From Orientia tsutsugamushi (GTDB taxonomy: Bacteria > Pseudomonadota > Alphaproteobacteria > Rickettsiales > Rickettsiaceae): DNA of 64,000 nucleotides. Position numbers and translations under genes: made by a program. This document shows positions 26,448 to 35,995 of this stretch, piece after piece (the stretch's first letter is position 1; each line of letters begins with the position of its first letter). Location of the stretch: positions 2,046,001-2,110,000 of the forward strand of contig NZ_LS398548.1 in NCBI RefSeq assembly GCF_900327275.1, read 5' to 3'. The notes under the pieces are model-generated. The model was not told the DNA's origin. It did not search any database and saw only the letters and a program-made list of their open reading frames with translations.

Positions 26448-27419
26448 TTACTGAAAATCATGAAAGCTGCTTTTAGAATTTTTACTACTACTATTAATAT
26501 TAGCAGCAGTTCTATTTGAGCGTCTATTTGATGTTGATTCTGATGCTGCTTGACCGTTATCTAATGCTAACGCAGAAGTTAGCTTTTGAGGAATATGCTT
26601 TGCTTCTATCTCATCTTTCATAGATGATTCAACCAAATTATGTGTATTACTAAGATCACTTATACGTTCAGATAGCATACTAACTTCTGTTGTTAATTTC
26701 GCAAGAATATTTTCAAGAGTATGCTTAGCTAGTGTAAAATCTTCTGTACTATTTAGCGATAGATTATTTAAGCTACTAATTTCTTCTTCTAATCCATTCA
26801 AGTTCATTAAGCTTTCATTTGCAAATTTAGTGCAATTTTCCGATAAACCATGCAAAATATCACTACTTAATGATGCACTATCATGCGCTGTTACATCCAT
26901 TTCTGTATATTTTTGTGCTAAATCAGATAGTTTAGGGTATTTTTCCATCTTATTTGAATCAGGAGAGCATTGTTTAATATCTCGCTTTGTATTTGCTAAA
27001 TCTGTTTTTTCTGGCGATTGCTTTTTTATGACCTTATCTAAAGCATATATCAGCAATGTTGATCCCAAGATTACTGGAGCAATAATTTCACCTACTACAG
27101 GTATAGCAATTGCAATCAGCGCTGCTTCCCCTTTACGTGCTAACAAAAACTTTTGCACACATTTAATTTGCTCAAGCAACATCTTTAAAACTTCTTTAAG
27201 GACCTCCTTGACAGCTTCAAAACCATGAAACTCATCTCCGTAAATAACATTTTTTATTTTTTCACAACCTTCTTTTGTTTCTTTAGAAAAGCTACAATAA
27301 AACTCTGATGTATCATCCTTAACACCTTGGGCATAATCTTTAATCTCTGATAATACTGTACCTGCTGTCCATTCTAAAAAAGACGCAGTACTTTGAAGCG
27401 TATCAGTTAAAGTAATCAT
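26448..27419 (-). CDS. Protein with a central hydrophobic segment, function unknown
   Basis: Not recognised. 323 residues without a signal peptide. Residues 1-90 are amphipathic helices. 98-127 form a strong hydrophobic hairpin rich in Gly/Ala/Ile (AALIAIAIPVVGEIIAPVIL). 190-270 are helical with heptads (FANESLMNLNGLEEEISSLN; LAKLTTEVSMLSERISDL). The tail (290-323) is Ser/Asn-rich. This layout resembles membrane-inserting secreted effectors. The gene sits upstream of ftsZ on the same strand but after its end, separated by 83 bases. Confidence 0.6.
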   Translation of the reverse strand: MITLTDTLQSTASFLEWTAGTVLSEIKDYAQGVKDDTSEFYCSFSKETKEGCEKIKNVIYGDEFHGFEAVKEVLKEVLKMLLEQIKCVQKFLLARKGEAALIAIAIPVVGEIIAPVILGSTLLIYALDKVIKKQSPEKTDLANTKRDIKQCSPDSNKMEKYPKLSDLAQKYTEMDVTAHDSASLSSDILHGLSENCTKFANESLMNLNGLEEEISSLNNLSLNSTEDFTLAKHTLENILAKLTTEVSMLSERISDLSNTHNLVESSMKDEIEAKHIPQKLTSALALDNGQAASESTSNRRSNRTAANINSSSKNSKSSFHDFQ

Positions 27420-27502
27420 AAAAAGTAGTTCCTTAAATTTTTATGTTAGATATTGAATAACTATGTATAAAATAATTAGCAGATCAATCTAAATATTGAT
27501 CC

Positions 27503-28864
27503 TCATTTCTTATTTTTTCTTAAAAAAGTTGGTATTTCATAAATATTTCCATCAGATGCTACTTGGGAATCATTATCTTCGCTTGCTTTAGCAGTTGGAT
27601 AATCAGATTTTATGCTACGCCACATTCTAGCAAAAATTGACATCTTAGGCTTTGTTTGAGGTTCTTCTAGTTGTCTTATAGATGATGAGTGTAATAATGA
27701 TAAGCTATCATCTTTTTGTGGCTTATTGTTGATGATACCGCTATTTTTAGTAACATTAGCATTGAATGAGTCATGCGACATATTGCAATTTAATTCACTT
27801 GCATTTAATTTATCAGTTTCATCAGTTTTAATACATTCCATGTTACTATCATCTACTAAGTCAGTATTTTCTGCATTTTCTGCTGATTTCTTTTCTTCTG
27901 ATAATTGATTGCAAATAGATGATGCAATTACTGATATCTTGATCTTGCCTTGTAAATCTGGATTGAAAGTTGCGCCGAATATAATTCTAGACTCGTCATC
28001 ATCTATTTCTTTACGAATACGATTTACTGCTTCATCAACTTCCATTAAAGTGAGATCATTTCCGCCAATAATATGAATCAATACTCCCTCAGCTTTTCTG
28101 ATGGAGGAATTATCAAGCAAAGGATTAGATATAGCAATTTCTGCAGCCTTAATAGCTCTATCCTCGCCGCTAGCTTCTCCTGTTCCCATCATTGACCTTC
28201 CTCCTTTTTTGATAATAGTAACAACATCAGCAAAATCTAAATTAATTAGTCCAGGCAAATTAATTAAACTAGTCATATTAGTTACTGCATCGGTTAACAC
28301 AGTATCAGCCATCTTAAATGCTTCAATAAAAGTAGTAATATGATTACTAACTCTAAATAAATATTGATTTGGAATTATTATTACAGTATCAACATTCTTT
28401 TGCAATTCTTCAATTCCAGCTTCAGCGATTTTCATTCTTTGCCCACCTTCAAGAGTAAAAGGTTTTGTTACAACTGCAACAGTGAGAATTCCAAGCTCTT
28501 TAGCAATTCTTGCAACTACTGGAGCTGCGCCGGTGCCAGTTCCTCCACCCATTCCAGCGGCAATGAATATCATATTACTATTTTCGATATGACGTTTAAT
28601 TTCATCTGCTGACTCTTCTGCTGCTGCGGCCCCAACATTAGGATCAGCTCCAGCTCCCATGGTACTTTTTCCAAGCTGAATCTTATTTTCTGCTAAAGAC
28701 ATGTTTAATGCCTGAGCATCAGTATTTGCGACAATAAAAGTTACTCCTTGCAAATTGGATGTAATCATATTATCTACAGCGTTACTTCCTCCTCCCCCTA
28801 CTCCAAATACAGTAATCACTGGAGCTCCCGTTAATTTTTCTGGAGTTTGTAAATCTGCACTCAT
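27503..28864 (-). CDS. ftsZ: Cell division GTPase FtsZ
   Basis: Tubulin homologue that forms the division ring. [15 protein letters not shown] (about 20-33), the GTP signature GGGTGTG at 106-112, the T7 loop NLDFADV, and the C-terminal FtsA/ZipA-binding peptide [12 protein letters not shown] are all present. The variable linker (about 330-430) is Ser/Asn/Asp-rich and long, giving 453 residues. Starts at ATG 28864. No ftsA or ftsQ is adjacent; murA lies 204 bases upstream on the same strand. Confidence 0.97.
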   Translation of the reverse strand: MSADLQTPEKLTGAPVITVFGVGGGGSNAVDNMITSNLQGVTFIVANTDAQALNMSLAENKIQLGKSTMGAGADPNVGAAAAEESADEIKRHIENSNMIFIAAGMGGGTGTGAAPVVARIAKELGILTVAVVTKPFTLEGGQRMKIAEAGIEELQKNVDTVIIIPNQYLFRVSNHITTFIEAFKMADTVLTDAVTNMTSLINLPGLINLDFADVVTIIKKGGRSMMGTGEASGEDRAIKAAEIAISNPLLDNSSIRKAEGVLIHIIGGNDLTLMEVDEAVNRIRKEIDDDESRIIFGATFNPDLQGKIKISVIASSICNQLSEEKKSAENAENTDLVDDSNMECIKTDETDKLNASELNCNMSHDSFNANVTKNSGIINNKPQKDDSLSLLHSSSIRQLEEPQTKPKMSIFARMWRSIKSDYPTAKASEDNDSQVASDGNIYEIPTFLRKNKK

Positions 28865-29068
28865 AAAAAAATCTGCCCTTAATTAATCTTAACTAATCAT
28901 AAATTGTTTATATCGAATACATACAGTTGCTTATATTATTTTACATAGTATGTAAGTACTATTTAATTTTTTATACTATAATAATGGTAATTACTGCTCT
29001 TAAACTTAACATATAGCCTATTTATAATAGCATATCAAGCTCAATTATAAAATACAAATTTCTAAATA

Positions 29069-30334
29069 CTAATCAGGAATTCTTTGGACTCTTGCATTAC
29101 AGTTCTGTAATTTCTCAACTAAAGACTCATATCCGCGGTCTAAGTGATGCATGCGTTTAACTCTAGTAATCCCTGCAGCTGATAATCCAGCTAAAACCAA
29201 AGATACTGAAGCTCTAAGGTCTGTTGCTATTACATCAGCCCCATGTAATTTCTTAACTCCTGTAACTACTGCTTCTCTGGATTGAATGACAATATTTGCT
29301 CCCATTTTAATTAGCTCAAATACATGCATGTAGCGATTTTCATATATATTCTCAGTAATAATTGATACTCCATCTGCAATAGACATTAGGCTCATAAATT
29401 GAGCTTGAAGGTCAGTTGGAAAATTTGGATATGGATTAGTTTGTATATTAAGAGGCTTAATAATATTAGCTCCTTCGATAATTAAACTATTTTCATTCTG
29501 ATATTGTATTATTGCGCCTGATAACCGCAGTTTTGCAATTGCTGATTTAAGATGTTTAAATATAACATTATTAAGCTTAATTTTTCCTTGTGTTATAGCT
29601 GCTGCTACCATATAAGTACCAGCTTCAATACGGTCAGGAATAATACTGTAATTAGCCCCATTAAGCTCTTTAACTCCTATGATACTAATATTAGCAGTAC
29701 CAATGCCTGTAATGTTTGCTCCCATTTTTCTTAAACAATAACATAAATCAGCAATTTCAGGTTCTTGAGCACAATTAGCAAGTTTAGTACTACCATTAGC
29801 TAGCACTGCACACATAATAGCAGTAATAGTTGCTCCTACTGAAACCTTATCAAACTTGAAACTTATACCGTGCATTCTACTACTACAATTCGCACTAATA
29901 TAGTCTTCCTCTAATTGAATATTAGCACCAAATGCCTTTAATGCAGCTAAATGTAGGTCAATACGTCTCTGCCCAATTGCACATCCACCTGGCAATGCTA
30001 TTCTAACTTGCCCAAGCCGTAATAATAAAGGAGCTAATATCCAAATAGAAGCCCTCATTTTTTTAACTATATTACATGGAGGAGAAAAATGACCACTAAT
30101 GTTATTAGCTGTTAATGCAATAGTTCCGCTTTCAACAATTTCTACATGAACACCACAACTTTTCAATATGAATAGCATATCACTTACATCTGACAATTGT
30201 GGTACATTATTGATAACTAAAGTTTTAGAACTTAATAAGCTTGCAACTATAATTGGTAAAGCTGCATTTTTAGCGCCACTAATATTTATCTCGCCCCTTA
30301 ATGATTTGCCACCTTCAACTAATATACTACTCAC
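29069..30334 (-). CDS. murA: UDP-N-acetylglucosamine 1-carboxyvinyltransferase
   Basis: First committed step of peptidoglycan synthesis: adds enolpyruvate from PEP to UDP-GlcNAc. The protein has the repeated alpha/beta domains, GEINISGAKNAALPIIVASL at the start, the catalytic loop ALPGGCAIGQRRID with the active-site Cys at 118, and DLRASVSLVLAGLSAAG near the end. Cys rather than Asp at the loop implies fosfomycin sensitivity (known for the family). Starts with GTG. A 421-residue MurA next to ftsZ supports a retained minimal peptidoglycan pathway. Confidence 0.97.
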   Translation of the reverse strand: MSSILVEGGKSLRGEINISGAKNAALPIIVASLLSSKTLVINNVPQLSDVSDMLFILKSCGVHVEIVESGTIALTANNISGHFSPPCNIVKKMRASIWILAPLLLRLGQVRIALPGGCAIGQRRIDLHLAALKAFGANIQLEEDYISANCSSRMHGISFKFDKVSVGATITAIMCAVLANGSTKLANCAQEPEIADLCYCLRKMGANITGIGTANISIIGVKELNGANYSIIPDRIEAGTYMVAAAITQGKIKLNNVIFKHLKSAIAKLRLSGAIIQYQNENSLIIEGANIIKPLNIQTNPYPNFPTDLQAQFMSLMSIADGVSIITENIYENRYMHVFELIKMGANIVIQSREAVVTGVKKLHGADVIATDLRASVSLVLAGLSAAGITRVKRMHHLDRGYESLVEKLQNCNARVQRIPD

Positions 30335-31141
30335 CGATTATTAATTATTTACAATTTTAACGTTATGAACTATTTATGCTTATAATTCTAACGTTATTAG
30401 ATCAAACTTTACTTTGTATATAAACAAAAAAAGCATAAAAATTACATCGTTATTTTAGTTTTTGGCATTTTGCTGATGTAAAATTATATCAATAATACTT
30501 AGAACATTTAAACAATGGTAATATATTTTACTAGAAACTATGCAAAAAATATAGCTTTGGTGCAATAAGATATGCAATATGAAAATGCGTGAGAAGAAAG
30601 GATAAGCCTTTCAAATAAGAGCTATAGTATAGCAAAGAATGATATATTTTTTACGTTTTTGATTTTTTAAAATCATAACTCTAAATTATTTTTAGCATTA
30701 TGAAGAAAGTATAATATCTGAAATTGCTATAATTTTATGCTCTATCTTAATTCAAAAAAAAAATCAAGGTTTTTATTCTATTAAGTTCAAGGTACACTTT
30801 TGAGTTTTCTTGAATTATAACTTTACATTGCTCTGTAGATTTGCAATACCTAACATCTAGAATCAGCATGCTTAATAATATTTATTGATAATGATTTTCT
30901 TTTTTTTGACTAATGCGAAAACCTTATACTATGCCTTTATGAGACTGTAATACAATCAGCTAGATATTTGCTAACAATGCATGATATTTCAAAAACTATC
31001 CTAAGTTACATAGAATATGTGTATTATTTATATAACATGTTATAGTACTTTTATGTATTTGTATATTGACATTGATATATATGCAATCTATATTAACTGA
31101 GTATAAATAATTGTTTATGTTTAGTTAATTAATATTAAAAG
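30335..31141. other. 807-base stretch without a gene
   Basis: AT-rich with no open frame of size on either strand and no copy of the window's IS or MITE families that I can find. It separates the leftward murA gene from the rightward hypothetical gene, so promoters for both must be here. Just before 31142 lies AAAAGGTG, a plausible ribosome site. Confidence 0.5.
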
Positions 31142-31843
31142 GTGTCTATGTCTTACTTTTTACGTAGAATTTTTTCAAGAGAAACATATAACTGTGTATC
31201 CAAAGCTGTTCAAGCTATACAAGAAGCAAAGCCTGTAGCGAATAGTGCTATAAATCATTATAGTAGCATACATAACGCTATTTATAGTTTTGAGAAAGTG
31301 AAAGTGAATCAGTTTGCTAAAAATAGTACTGAAAATAACCCTACTCAATCTATATCAGATTTAACAAAGTATGCTGTTGATTTAGCAGCTCCTATTATAT
31401 TACAGCGTATTACGAATGCAGAAATTGCTGCAGTAGGAGCAGCAGCATTCGAATTATATAAACAAGATGGCGGTAAAAAATTAGGTGAAATTTTTTCACA
31501 TGGCGCTAACCTTATATATGATGGCCTTAACCTTGTCTCAAAAGTAGCTCAGTTCGCATTTTATGGAGGGAAAGCAGGTATCAATGCTGCTGGTGATTAT
31601 ATATATACAAATGAACCATTGGATAACGAAATAGAAAAAGGATCGAATGGTGCTGAAAATTTCACAATGCGTGAGATGACAACAACAGAAGATACTGATT
31701 TCAGTAGCTTTATAGCAGTAGAGAAAATAATAGAAGATACTCACAATACATCAATAACTGAAAGTATAGAAAATAATTTTTCAATGGTGCTAGATGCTAA
31801 CGATGTTCCTCTTGCAGGAAGCATGCAGGAAGTTGTTGTATAA
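31142..31843 (+). CDS. Hypothetical protein with hydrophobic patches
   Basis: Not recognised. It has 233 residues; the second Met (MSYFLRR) may be the true start. No classical signal peptide. Two mildly hydrophobic Ala/Gly-rich segments (AAPIILQRITNAEIAAVGAA at about 82-101 and FAFYGGKAGINAAGDYI at about 146-162) are embedded in amphipathic helices. The C-terminal 70 residues are acidic and Thr/Glu-rich. The general layout (helices, Ala/Gly hydrophobic core, acidic tail) recalls the protein at 26448-27419. Flanked by empty DNA and by tRNA-Leu. Confidence 0.55.
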   Translation: MSMSYFLRRIFSRETYNCVSKAVQAIQEAKPVANSAINHYSSIHNAIYSFEKVKVNQFAKNSTENNPTQSISDLTKYAVDLAAPIILQRITNAEIAAVGAAAFELYKQDGGKKLGEIFSHGANLIYDGLNLVSKVAQFAFYGGKAGINAAGDYIYTNEPLDNEIEKGSNGAENFTMREMTTTEDTDFSSFIAVEKIIEDTHNTSITESIENNFSMVLDANDVPLAGSMQEVVV

Positions 31844-31977
31844 GCATAATATAATTCAACATCTAATGATACTCTTTATTATTCCAGATAAAATAGATTT
31901 CTAAATGAAAAAATATCTTGCTTTTTAGTAAATATCTAGCTATCATCTTTTTTAGTTTATAAGTTGTTAGATGTTTA

Positions 31978-32063
31978 GCCCGTGTGATGGAATGGTAGAC
32001 ATAACGGACTTAAAATCCGTGGGACATTAGTCCTTGCCGGTTCAAGTCCGGCCATGGGTACCA
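31978..32063 (+). tRNA. tRNA-Leu (anticodon TAA)
   Basis: 86 bases including an encoded CCA. The acceptor GCCCGTG pairs with CATGGGT, the anticodon stem CGGAC/ATCCG encloses TTAAA with anticodon TAA, a long variable arm (GGGACATTAGTCCTT) marks a class II tRNA, and GGTTCAAGTCC forms the T arm. No gene on the same strand follows closely. Confidence 0.95.
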
Positions 32064-32269
32064 TAATATAAAATTGCTTAAGAGTAGTTATAGTTGATTC
32101 TTAGGTTTTAAGCTGCATCTTATAAATAATAATAATTGTTTTCTGATAAAGCTTATACGTCTTAAAAAGCATTATTTCATCAACTGTTAACCAATGATAT
32201 ATATTACTATATTGCAAGAAAGAAATGTTGCCATTATCTCCTTCCAATAAGTTAGTAAAGGCGCAGTAG

Positions 32270-32414
32270 TTTAGTTATCCAAGTTTCCATAACCAGCTAT
32301 ATCAAAATGTAACGTATGGATTTTCTGTATTACGCTTTCCGGATAACTTCATATAGCTAAACCACTATAAAACAGTTAGGTTATATATTTTTCGAAAAGT
32401 GTGTCTGTCACAGT
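32270..32414. repeat. Family X fragment joined to an IS630-a end
   Basis: 32270-32345 (GTAGTTTAGTTATCCAAGTT, ATTACGCTTTCCGGATAACT) matches part of the unidentified repeat at 56930-57015 and 10790-10880. It runs straight into an IS630-a end (TATAGCTAAACCACTATAAA) at 32347, as if the element inserted at its edge. 32064-32269 is otherwise empty. Confidence 0.55.
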
Positions 32415-32528
32415 GATATTTTGTTCTTTAATGGCGGTAACTTAAGTCTAAATGCTACCTTGCTATATCTATGCTAACTTTAAAGTTATTATCATAAAGA
32501 TATTGTGCTAAGCCTTACCAGTAAATAC

Positions 32529-32633
32529 ATCTAAGCTAATATAAAACAGTTATATTATATACTTTTTGAGAAGTGTATCTAGGTCATAGTTATAGCCGAA
32601 CTATTACAACTGTTTTATAGTAGCTTAGCTATA
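32529..32633. mobile_element. IS630-a-derived MITE, about 105 bp
   Basis: Ends CTAAGCTAATATAAAACAG and CTGTTTTATAGTAGCTTAG in inverted orientation, then CTATA. The interior resembles the copy at 26166. Confidence 0.8.
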
Positions 32634-32639
32634 GCAGGT

Positions 32640-32970
32640 TATCAGAATTAGCTGATGTTATTCGCAAGAAGCAGGTAGTTGACTTAACTGTTATAAGCAT
32701 AACAATAATGCTCGTTTCTTATTTTTTGTATGAAAGCGGTAAAACGAAAGAATCTATAGCCTTTTCAGAAAATCGTGAGTTAAGAGAAGAGATTTCTGGA
32801 GTAGAGCAGGTTGTAGATTTGAGAGCAAAATAGACAGATGAAATACTTGCTGAAGTCAAAACATTAAAAGATAGATTAGAGAGCGTAATAGAAAGCGGGT
32901 ATTTAGAAACTACTGCAAAAATTAATAATTTTAACTAAAAACTTGAGATATTAGAGAGTCAGCATAAGCA
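32640..32970 (+). pseudogene. Broken gene for a coiled-coil membrane protein
   Basis: One reading frame gives ELADVIRKKQVVDLTVISIT, a membrane helix to YFLYE, then EISGVEQVVDLRAK, a TAG stop at about 32831, TDEILAEVKTLKDRLESVIE, and a TAA stop near 32936. A short cytosolic part, one membrane span and a coiled coil are the layout of TraB-like T4SS proteins, but the similarity is too weak to name it. It ends against the MITE at 32978. Confidence 0.45.
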
Positions 32971-32977
32971 GAGTATA

Positions 32978-33086
32978 TATAGCCAAGCCACTATAAAACA
33001 GGTATGTTATATATTTTTCGAAAAACTTATCTAGATCATAGTTATAACCAGACTATTATAATTTTTTTTGTAGTAGTTTAGCTATA
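32978..33086. mobile_element. IS630-a-derived MITE, about 109 bp
   Basis: Starts TATAGCCAAGCCACTATAAA and ends TAGTAGTTTAGCTATA. The right half is partly eroded (ATTTTTTTTGTAG). Shares the TATCTAGATCATAGTTATA core with 32529 and 26166. Confidence 0.75.
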
Positions 33087-33129
33087 CCAGCAGATTCTAT
33101 ACAAACATGTCGCTAGTTTGTAAGGACAT

Positions 33130-33235
33130 TCAGCGCGTTATTATTAAATTTTTTTGTTTGAACTTTATTATTAATTAACATAGCCGTATCAAATGTGTCA
33201 TTAGAAACATCAATCCCTAAAATTATACTATTCAT
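33130..33235 (-). pseudogene. IS110 transposase N-terminal fragment
   Basis: On the minus strand from ATG 33235: MNSIILGIDVSNDTFDTAML then INNKVQTKKFNNN, close to the intact IS110 start at 7522. The frame is lost afterwards. Confidence 0.8.
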
Positions 33236-33237
33236 AA

Positions 33238-33529
33238 CCCGAGTTTGATATAAGAAATATGCCATACTACAGTAAAAGTAAAAATTACAGTACGTTTCAC
33301 ACTTATGTATATTGTGAAACGTACTGTAATTTTTACTTTTTATTGCAAAAAGCGTTCTATTAACTTAAAAATCTTTGCTATAGACATCATAATCGTGTTT
33401 CTTTTTATGGCTATAGGAGTTTTTAATATTACCTCTTTATTTTTGCTTTTTTATATTTTTTTTGCATTCAACTATTGGAAGTACTTACTCATTCTGTTCT
33501 CTGCTATATTTCTTATATCGAACTTTGGT
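33238..33529. mobile_element. Mini-element with IS982-like ends and a 27-bp perfect hairpin
   Basis: Left end CCGAGTTTGATATAAGAAAT and right end ATTTCTTATATCGAACTTTGG are inverted copies differing at three positions or fewer. Inside, 33274-33300 and 33314-33340 are a perfect 27-base inverted repeat around a 13-base loop. A hydrophobic 94-codon frame (33305-33589, plus) starts in the loop and runs out of the element into antisense yihY; I regard it as fortuitous. Confidence 0.6.
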
Positions 33530-33547
33530 TATTATAAGTATAGTCAA

Positions 33548-34393
33548 TTAGTATTTGTGCCAATATTTTTTGCCATTTTTTTTCAGTAATTGATGATTAA
33601 ATTCTGCTCCATATATGAAGATTATAGCTATTATATGAAAGAATAATAATGTAATAATTATGCTTCCTAAAGATCCATATATAAGATTTAATTGACTATA
33701 GTAAGCTGTAGATTTAGATAGCATTGTACCACTGAATATCCATAACATCACAGTAATTATTGCTCCTGGTACTACTTCTCTAAATTTTAAATTAGTATTT
33801 GGAACAAAATAGTAGATTGTTGATACAGTAAAAAACAGTGTTAGCACAATAAATGTATATCTTAATAAAATCCATATTGGACTTAATGTTTTGGTAAAGA
33901 CAATTGTTGTTGGTATCTTTCTTAATATTATTGGAGTAAAGACAAATAGTACTATGGTTAAAAAAATGATAATACTTGTTATTAAAAACTGTGTTATACT
34001 TAATAGTCTCCGTAACCAATAAGGCGGTGGAGAATTTACTTGATGTACTCTATTCAATATTGTACGTATGCCTTCAACAAACGATGAAGATGTCCATATT
34101 GTGCCAAAGATTGCTAGAGTTAGCAAACTTTGGGGAGGATTTTCAAGTATTTCATGTATTCTTGGAACGATAGTTTCTGCAACATTTGCTGGTAAATTAC
34201 TGAGTAATATAGCAATACCATTTTTTCCTAATTCCGATACCCCTAAGAAGCTACTGGAAGCTAAAAAAAACATCACAAATGGAAAAATTGATAACAATAT
34301 CATAAAGGCCATATAACCTGCATGCTCAATACCATCATGCTCTATTGTTTTAAAGATAGCTTGTGCTAAACAGCGTATATAACGCCAAATCAT
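33548..34393 (-). CDS. YihY/BrkB-family inner-membrane protein
   Basis: Polytopic membrane protein (formerly annotated ribonuclease BN). 281 residues, about six membrane helices. Family features: AIFKTIEHDGIEHAGYMAFM, FGTIWTSSSFVEGIRTILNR, LRRLLSITQFLITS, VPNTNLKFREVVPGAII, and YGSLGSIIITLLFFHIIAII. The length is typical and no frame break is seen. The biochemical role of the family is unsettled. Its 3' end abuts the mini-element at 33238-33529, so the last residues (KNGKKYWHKY) may be affected. Confidence 0.85.
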   Translation of the reverse strand: MIWRYIRCLAQAIFKTIEHDGIEHAGYMAFMILLSIFPFVMFFLASSSFLGVSELGKNGIAILLSNLPANVAETIVPRIHEILENPPQSLLTLAIFGTIWTSSSFVEGIRTILNRVHQVNSPPPYWLRRLLSITQFLITSIIIFLTIVLFVFTPIILRKIPTTIVFTKTLSPIWILLRYTFIVLTLFFTVSTIYYFVPNTNLKFREVVPGAIITVMLWIFSGTMLSKSTAYYSQLNLIYGSLGSIIITLLFFHIIAIIFIYGAEFNHQLLKKNGKKYWHKY

Positions 34394-34821
34394 AACATGT
34401 ATTTCAAATTTTTAAATATAATTATATTTGATGAGATTATATATGAAAAAATGTATAACCGCCAGAACTTCTGCAAAAATGCTATAATAAAAAGATAGTA
34501 CCATTAAACTACCAAAAATTGATGTGTGCTACGAAGCAGAGTATATAAGCTAGCTGTTGAAAGAACAGCATTAAAAATAGTGATATAAAATATTGTATAA
34601 AAAATCAAGAAACAAAATTACCATAAGCCTTTCAGGTATAAAAATTTTAAAAGTAATTGCGTTGTTAATATTTTGCCCATAAAAAAATAAGACTTTAAAA
34701 GCCTAATATGTGCTGCAATTACTGTTATGTCTGATCTTTTTCTAAGGTAATGATGATACTGAGATTTTACTATTTTACAAGCGGTAATTGCTGCATTACA
34801 AATAATAACAGTGATGATAAT
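34394..34821 (-). pseudogene. Transposase-like C-terminal remnant before an IS5
   Basis: Minus-strand frame 34618-34815: NAAITACKIVKSQYHHYLRK, RSDITVIAAHIRLLKSYFFM. It resembles the helical end of IS110/IS116-type transposases (x-A-x-K-x-SQY-x-H-x-LL), but no family can be assigned with confidence. The frame continues a few codons into the IS5 end. 34394-34617 is empty. Confidence 0.35.
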
Positions 34822-34840
34822 AGACATCTTTCGAAACTGG

Positions 34841-35215
34841 TTAAGGTAGTTCAAAATTATAAATGCCAGAGATCAAATTAAATCTAAGAGAGAATCTTTT
34901 ACGTCTATTTCGATATTTGTCAGCAATAATTTTGAACCGTTTTAGCATACCAATAACGTTTTCACTCACAACTCTTTTTCCTGTCAGTCTAAGATTATTC
35001 TTTTTATCATTTCTAGTTAAAGGATTTTTCTTGCTTTTTTTCTTTGGTAATTCAGAATTATTGTGAATTTTTTGTATGCCTTGATATCCTGTATCAGTAA
35101 TCACTTTTACCTTAGGATGGATAAGAATTTTGGATTTCTTAAATAATCTAAAGTCATGTTTTTTACCGTTAGAAAAATCTGTACATATTACTTGGCGCGT
35201 TTTCTTATCTACCAC
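34841..35215 (-). CDS. IS5 transposase, frame B (catalytic C-terminus)
   Basis: 124 residues from its first Met, but probably expressed only as a frameshift fusion with frame A. It holds the second Asp in VITDTGYQGIQKIH and the Glu in VSENVIGMLKRFK, followed by the basic RNRRKR motif, so the DDE triad is complete over the two frames. The last codons run into the terminal inverted repeat. Its 3' part is the interior of the 143-bp MITEs. Confidence 0.88.
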   Translation of the reverse strand: MVDKKTRQVICTDFSNGKKHDFRLFKKSKILIHPKVKVITDTGYQGIQKIHNNSELPKKKSKKNPLTRNDKKNNLRLTGKRVVSENVIGMLKRFKIIADKYRNRRKRFSLRFNLISGIYNFELP

Positions 35216-35226
35216 TATTTGAGTTT

Positions 35227-35664
35227 TTAGTGTATGCCTTTTCTTCTTTCCTGAATAATAGAATTTTTGTTTTTTTTAGGTCTTTCTATAGGAGTCTCAG
35301 TAGCATCAATCAAGACTACTTCATAATTCATATCACTCTTCATTATAGCTTTACGACCTGGAAGAGCAAAGTTTGGGTGTTTAACTAGGGTGTCTTCTAC
35401 CCATTTTACAGCTTTATATGCTGAACTTTCACTAATTCCATAGTTTTGACCTATATGGAAATAAGTACGGTATTCTCTAAGGTATTCTAACACCATCAGC
35501 AACTGTTCCTCCAAATTGAGCTTATTTTTACGTCCACCTTTTGATTTCTTAAGACCATCAGCTTTCCTCAAAATATCCACCATCTTTGAAAATGTCCTCT
35601 TCCTTACTCCTGTTAATCGACGAAATTTTTCATCCTTTAACTCTTTAATATAATCTAATTTCAT
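35227..35664 (-). CDS. IS5 transposase, frame A
   Basis: 145 residues: the helix-turn-helix domain (RRLTGVRKRTFSKMVDIL, YGISESSAYKAVKWVEDTL) and the first catalytic Asp in VVLIDATETPIERP. The frame ends shortly after a run of eight A's: in-frame codons AAA AAA AAC contain the classic -1 slippery heptamer A-AAA-AAC (minus strand, about 35267-35275). Slipping back one base continues as KFYYSGKKKRHTLKTQIVVD into frame B, which is how the whole DDE transposase would be made. Nearly identical to 53994-54431. Confidence 0.88.
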   Translation of the reverse strand: MKLDYIKELKDEKFRRLTGVRKRTFSKMVDILRKADGLKKSKGGRKNKLNLEEQLLMVLEYLREYRTYFHIGQNYGISESSAYKAVKWVEDTLVKHPNFALPGRKAIMKSDMNYEVVLIDATETPIERPKKNKNSIIQERRKGIH

Positions 35665-35744
35665 TATTACTTCAAATCAGATTTTTATAACACCATTCTA
35701 CATCATTGTCTAGTTTCGAAAAAAGTCTAGTGATGATAATGTAA

Positions 35745-35995
35745 TAGTTTCTTATCGTTTTGTTACACAAGTTTGATATAATGAGATAGGATAGAGATAG
35801 AGGAAATAAGGATTAGAGTAGCAGTTTAACAGGAATATGATAGAAAGAATAAAAAAAGAGAGTTGCAAAAAAGATAAGATAGAGTATAAAGATCTGAAGA
35901 ATAAAAAATGAGTGCTGAATATGATTCCTCTGGTAGAGAATTTCTGCATAATAGATGATTTTTTGCAAGTTTTTTGAAGAATGAATAAAAAAATA
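35745..35995 (+). pseudogene. IS982 5' end and N-terminal transposase remnant
   Basis: Starts near AAGTTTGATATAATGAGAT. The leader and MIPLVENFCIIDDFLQVF (ATG 35921) repeat 9130-9310. It is interrupted at 35996 by a MITE. Confidence 0.6.

Larger units (their letters stand above)
34822..35728 (-). mobile_element. Complete IS5-family element (ISL2-like), copy A, 907 bp
   Basis: Ends AGACATCTTTCGAAACTGG (34822) and CTAGTTTCGAAAAAAGTCT (35728), imperfect inverted repeats. It carries two overlapping transposase frames. The second complete copy (53930-54836) is also exactly 907 bp. A 12-base direct repeat AGTGATGATAAT flanks it at 34810-34821 and 35729-35740. Confidence 0.93.

Noticed and set aside
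33305-33589. A 94-codon hydrophobic plus-strand frame
   Set aside because: It begins inside a 27-bp palindrome and its second half is antisense to the 3' end of yihY; hydrophobicity is expected from T-rich DNA.
34618-34854. Minus frame as an independent gene
   Set aside because: It crosses the IS5 terminal repeat and resembles only the tail of a transposase; kept as a low-confidence remnant.
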